In this document: positions 5,564-6,711 of the stretch, piece after piece
Layout: each line of letters begins with the position of its first letter
Position numbering within the stretch: position 1 is the stretch's first letter
Assembly (NCBI GenBank): GCA_900754435.1
Contig: CAAECT010000055.1
Location: 1 to 6,711 of the forward strand
Direction of reading: 5' to 3'
Origin: an uncultured Collinsella sp.
GTDB lineage: Bacteria > Actinomycetota > Coriobacteriia > Coriobacteriales > Coriobacteriaceae
DNA: 6,711 bases
Program-made: the position numbers and the translations under genes
The notes under the pieces: model-generated
The model's input: only the letters and a program-made list of their open reading frames with translations
What the model was told of the DNA's origin: nothing
The model's database searches: none

Positions 5564-6711
5564 ATGAAAACCATCAATCGTCTGGCCTCCTTTATCAAGG
5601 CCGACCACCGTTATGTGTACCTGGGCACGAGTGTCATCGCGGCGCTTGGCCTGGCGTTTAGCCAGCGCAACCCCACGCCGCTGAGCTTCTTGGCGCCCAC
5701 CGGTATCTTCCAGGATTGCCTTTGGGCAATCCTTTGGGCCTGGCTCGTCGTGTCGACGGCGGCGCTCGTCACCAAACTCATGCACTGGAATGACTATCGC
5801 GAAACGTCGCCGTTCGCATCCGAGCGCTTCCGTCGTGGCGCACGCTTGGGCAGCTATGTCGTGGTTGCCATCGCGGCGATCTTTTTCGTGGACCGCTGCG
5901 TCATGTCGTTTATCGACCTGGTACAGGTGAGCATCGTCTCGGACTCCAACCCCAGCGACTTTTTGTCGAGCCTGGTCTACATGACCTACAAGAGCGGGGA
6001 CTTCTTTATCCGCGGTATCGAGATCACCATCGCGCTTGCCACCTTCGGCACCGTCATCGCATTCTTCCTGGCGTTGCTCTTTGTGTTCCTGCGTATTCAG
6101 ACCTTCGATCGCGTGGACAACGACCTGGTGCGCTTCTTTAAGAGCATTGGCCGCGGCTTTGCGACCATCTACTCCACCATCGTGCGCGGCACGCCCATGA
6201 TGGTCCAGGGTCTGCTCATCTATTACGCGGGTTTCACCGTTTTGCGCGGCATGGGCTTCGAGACCGCCCAGGCCAACCAGATCTGGAGTACCTTCACCGC
6301 CGGCCTCGTCACCATCTCGCTCAACTCCACCGCCTACATGATGGAGGTCCTGCGCGGCGGCATCGAGTCCATCGATCCCGGCCAGGCCGAGGCAGCACGC
6401 TCGCTGGGCCTGTCGCAGTGGCAAGCTATGCGCAAAGTCGTGTTCCCCCAGGGCATTAAAAACGCGATTCCGGCGCTCACCAACGAGCTCATCATCAACA
6501 TCAAGGACTCGTCGGTGCTCTCGGTTATCGGCGTGTTCGACCTCATGTACGCCACCACCACCGTCGCCGGCGTGTACTATCGCCAGATGGAAGTCTACTG
6601 CGTGGCGCTCGTGGTCTACCTGATCCTGACGCTCGTGGCGAGCCGCCTGCTCGAGGCCTTTGGCAAAAAGCTCGGCGCCGAGGCTCCGGTCACGCTGCCC
6701 AGCTCCAACTA
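5564..6711 (+). CDS. Amino acid ABC transporter permease with N-terminal membrane extension
   Basis: 382 codons are visible; the window ends on TA in frame, most likely the start of a TAA/TAG stop, so the protein appears complete. The C-terminal part (about 148-370) is a HisM/GlnP-type permease: membrane segment 152-176, VRGTPMMVQGLLIYY (207-221), segment 244-260, and the EAA loop that docks the ATPase (AEAARSLGLSQWQAMRKVVF, 275-294, with the conserved Gly282), then NELIINIKDSSVLSVIG (307-323) and a last helix at about 345-363. Ahead of it are about 145 residues with three further predicted helices (about 17-33, 52-70, 95-114), making it longer than the usual 215-240-residue permease. ATG 5564 follows GGGAGG (5554-5559), which overlaps the stop of the binding protein, indicating tight co-translation. 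It forms the membrane channel for that protein; the ATPase is probably next downstream. Confidence 0.92.
   Translation, partial: MKTINRLASFIKADHRYVYLGTSVIAALGLAFSQRNPTPLSFLAPTGIFQDCLWAILWAWLVVSTAALVTKLMHWNDYRETSPFASERFRRGARLGSYVVVAIAAIFFVDRCVMSFIDLVQVSIVSDSNPSDFLSSLVYMTYKSGDFFIRGIEITIALATFGTVIAFFLALLFVFLRIQTFDRVDNDLVRFFKSIGRGFATIYSTIVRGTPMMVQGLLIYYAGFTVLRGMGFETAQANQIWSTFTAGLVTISLNSTAYMMEVLRGGIESIDPGQAEAARSLGLSQWQAMRKVVFPQGIKNAIPALTNELIINIKDSSVLSVIGVFDLMYATTTVAGVYYRQMEVYCVALVVYLILTLVASRLLEAFGKKLGAEAPVTLPSSN

Noticed and set aside
4589..6424. A 611-codon open frame on the minus strand opposite the binding protein and permease genes.
   Set aside because: It is the antisense shadow of two clear genes with strong G/C third-position bias; its translation is rich in Arg, His and Gly, has no recognisable domain, and has no sensible start site.
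1..6711. Search for CRISPR arrays, tRNA or rRNA genes, insertion sequences, phage genes and toxin-antitoxin pairs.
   Set aside because: No regularly spaced repeats, cloverleaf sequences, transposase or phage motifs were seen by eye on either strand.

Overview
The window is GC-rich (by eye about 60%), with strongly G/C-biased third codon positions, and every supported gene lies on the + strand. Codon use, protein style and gene content suggest a gut Coriobacteriia, most like Collinsella. This is recognition by eye, not a database result.

Layout: (1) 1-774 is the 3' half of a UbiD-family prenyl-FMN-dependent decarboxylase, followed after 33 nt by ubiX (808-1386), the flavin prenyltransferase that makes the UbiD cofactor. 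The pair forms an operon end closed by a GC-rich hairpin terminator at 1420-1448. (2) 1479-2345 is a stand-alone MerR-type regulator with a C-terminal GyrI/BmrR-like effector domain. (3) 2346-2521 is non-coding and carries two successive imperfect palindromes that share an AGTCCCT core, resembling a REP/BIME-type repeat cluster. (4) 2522-3391 encodes an unrecognised single-pass membrane protein with a very acidic N-terminal half. (5) 3471-4364 encodes an aldose 1-epimerase-like (LacX/GalM-type) protein, preceded by a short perfect inverted repeat. (6) 4365-4627 is non-coding, with a strong intrinsic terminator nested inside a 12-bp perfect inverted repeat and another hairpin that abuts the next ribosome binding site. 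(7) 4628-5554 and 5564-6711 encode a Tat-type lipoprotein substrate-binding protein and a long permease of a polar amino acid ABC importer. The permease reading frame runs to the last two bases of the window (TA), probably the first two bases of its stop codon. The ATPase gene is not in the window and is expected downstream.

The window reads as several short, independent metabolic and transport units. I found no clear evidence of a novel multi-gene system, phage, IS element, CRISPR array or RNA gene. The points most worth checking are the altered catalytic motif of the UbiD protein, the palindrome pair at 2347-2444, the structured leader at 4395-4616, and the long N-terminal membrane extension of the permease.
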